From Kiritimatiellia bacterium (GTDB taxonomy: Bacteria > Verrucomicrobiota > Kiritimatiellia > UBA8416 > JAIOPI01): a stretch of DNA of 5,141 nucleotides. The stretch's first letter is position 1; every line of letters starts with the position of its first letter. The stretch is from assembly GCA_028822745.1 (NCBI GenBank), contig JAPKCZ010000194.1, positions 1 through 5,141 on the forward strand, read 5' to 3'. The position numbers and the translations under genes were made by a program. Below, one piece after another: positions 4,693-5,141 of the stretch. The notes beneath the pieces are model-generated. The model was not told the origin of the DNA and made no database searches. It saw only the letters and a program-made list of their open reading frames with translations.

Positions 4693-5141
4693 ATGGCTGT
4701 AAAGAGTAAATCCGCTGCGAAAAAATCAGCAAAGAAAACAACGGCCCGCAAGGCTGCGTCTCCAAAGGCCGCAAAGAAAAGGCCTGCCGCTAAGAAGCCT
4801 GCTGCTAAGAGAGCAACGCCTAAGAAGAAGGCCGCACCCAAAAAGAAAGCAGCCGCTAAGAAGCCTGCTGCTAAGAAGCCTACTGCTAAGAGAGCAACGC
4901 CTAAGAAGAAGGCCGCACCCAAAAAGAAAGCAGCTGCCAAGAAGGTTGCCGCAAAAAAGCCGTCTCCAAAGAAGATCGCCAAGAAGCCGTCTGCCAAAAA
5001 AGCATCTTCGAAAAAGGCCGCTCCTAAGAAAGTAGCTTCAAAGAAAGCGTCTGCCAAGAAGCCAGCTGCCAAGAAGCCAGCTGCTAAGAAGCCAGCTGCT
5101 AAGAAGCTGAACTCTATTAAAGTGGCCCCTGCGCGAACGGG
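4693..5141 (+). CDS. Histone H1-like Lys/Ala/Pro-rich DNA-binding protein, 3' end outside window
   Basis: From ATG 4693, with AGAGGT 9 nt upstream, 149 codons are open to the window end. The protein is almost entirely Lys, Ala, Pro, Ser and Thr, built of AAKKP, TPKKK and SAKK motifs, with no hydrophobic core or predicted fold. This matches the disordered H1-like tails of bacterial proteins (compare the Hc1/AlgP-like group) that bind DNA through charge and compact the nucleoid. Residues 29-55 and 56-82 are a near-identical 27-residue duplication, and AKKPA is repeated three times at 121-135. The repeats break off at about residue 139 (LNSIKVAPART), so a different C-terminal segment may follow beyond the window. 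It has its own promoter and a long upstream gap, so it is probably an independent unit. Such repeats vary in number between strains. General chromatin-like function is fairly safe; a specific family name is not. Confidence 0.8.
   Translation, partial: MAVKSKSAAKKSAKKTTARKAASPKAAKKRPAAKKPAAKRATPKKKAAPKKKAAAKKPAAKKPTAKRATPKKKAAPKKKAAAKKVAAKKPSPKKIAKKPSAKKASSKKAAPKKVASKKASAKKPAAKKPAAKKPAAKKLNSIKVAPART
4777..4938 (+). repeat. 81-bp in-frame tandem duplication inside the histone-like gene
   Basis: Two adjacent 81-bp units, 4777-4857 and 4858-4938, encode 27 residues each and differ at only two (Arg30/Lys57 and Ala38/Thr65). Within them 52 bases are identical without a gap (4802-4853 and 4883-4934), so the duplication is recent at DNA level and is not just shared amino-acid bias. 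It keeps the reading frame. A further three 15-bp AKKPA units run from 5053 to 5097. Confidence 0.85.

Noticed and set aside
4689..5072. 127-codon minus-strand frame rich in Phe, Leu and Ala opposite the histone-like gene
   Set aside because: Its repetitive hydrophobic composition is the direct antisense of Lys/Ala codons. The plus frame has a promoter, a ribosome binding site and a known protein type.

Overview
The window looks like chromosomal DNA from a Gram-negative-type bacterium. It holds a divergently organised locus: pilin and pilus-assembly genes on the minus strand, and a signalling set plus a DNA-binding protein gene on the plus strand. Four things suggest a lineage near the PVC superphylum (Lentisphaerota, Kiritimatiellota or relatives): the Flp/Tad-type pilins, a membrane-anchored Hanks-type Ser/Thr kinase with a TPR-like tail, a lysine/alanine/proline-rich histone H1-like protein, and an intergenic palindromic repeat of the ACCACGGAT kind. 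This is an impression without a search. The PilZ remnant also resembles proteobacterial proteins, so the taxonomic call is low confidence.

Minus strand, read from 1342 down to 1: four consecutive genes each begin with a basic segment, a Gly|Gln prepilin-peptidase-like site and a hydrophobic helix. They are a short GTG-started pilin-like protein (1163-1342), an 81-aa Flp-type pilin (824-1069), a TadE-like pseudopilin that probably starts at a TTG (145-813), and the N-terminus of a TadG/Tad-domain protein cut by the window edge (1-134). A good sigma-54 -24/-12 match lies just upstream (1381-1397), and a perfect 7-bp dyad (1472-1489) sits about 110 bp upstream of the predicted transcript start, where an activator would bind.

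The divergent spacer 1343-1691 also carries further inverted repeats nearer the kinase gene. Plus strand: a 656-aa Ser/Thr protein kinase (1692-3662) with a complete kinase core of the 'non-RD' type (HCD instead of HRD), one transmembrane helix and TPR-like repeats. It is followed by a PilZ-domain gene (3791-4240) with a strong ribosome binding site that is interrupted by a single in-frame TAG at 3962.

The 452-bp stretch 4241-4692 has no convincing gene. It holds a 78-bp imperfect palindromic element (4307-4384), a sigma-70-like promoter (4595-4624) and a 9-bp leader hairpin (4650-4670). These precede a histone H1-like gene (4693 to the window end) that contains an 81-bp internal tandem duplication.

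A coherent reading is a Tad/Flp surface-pilus locus with sigma-54-type control beside a transmembrane kinase and a decayed or mutated c-di-GMP receptor. Proximity is the only evidence for a functional link between the two strands.
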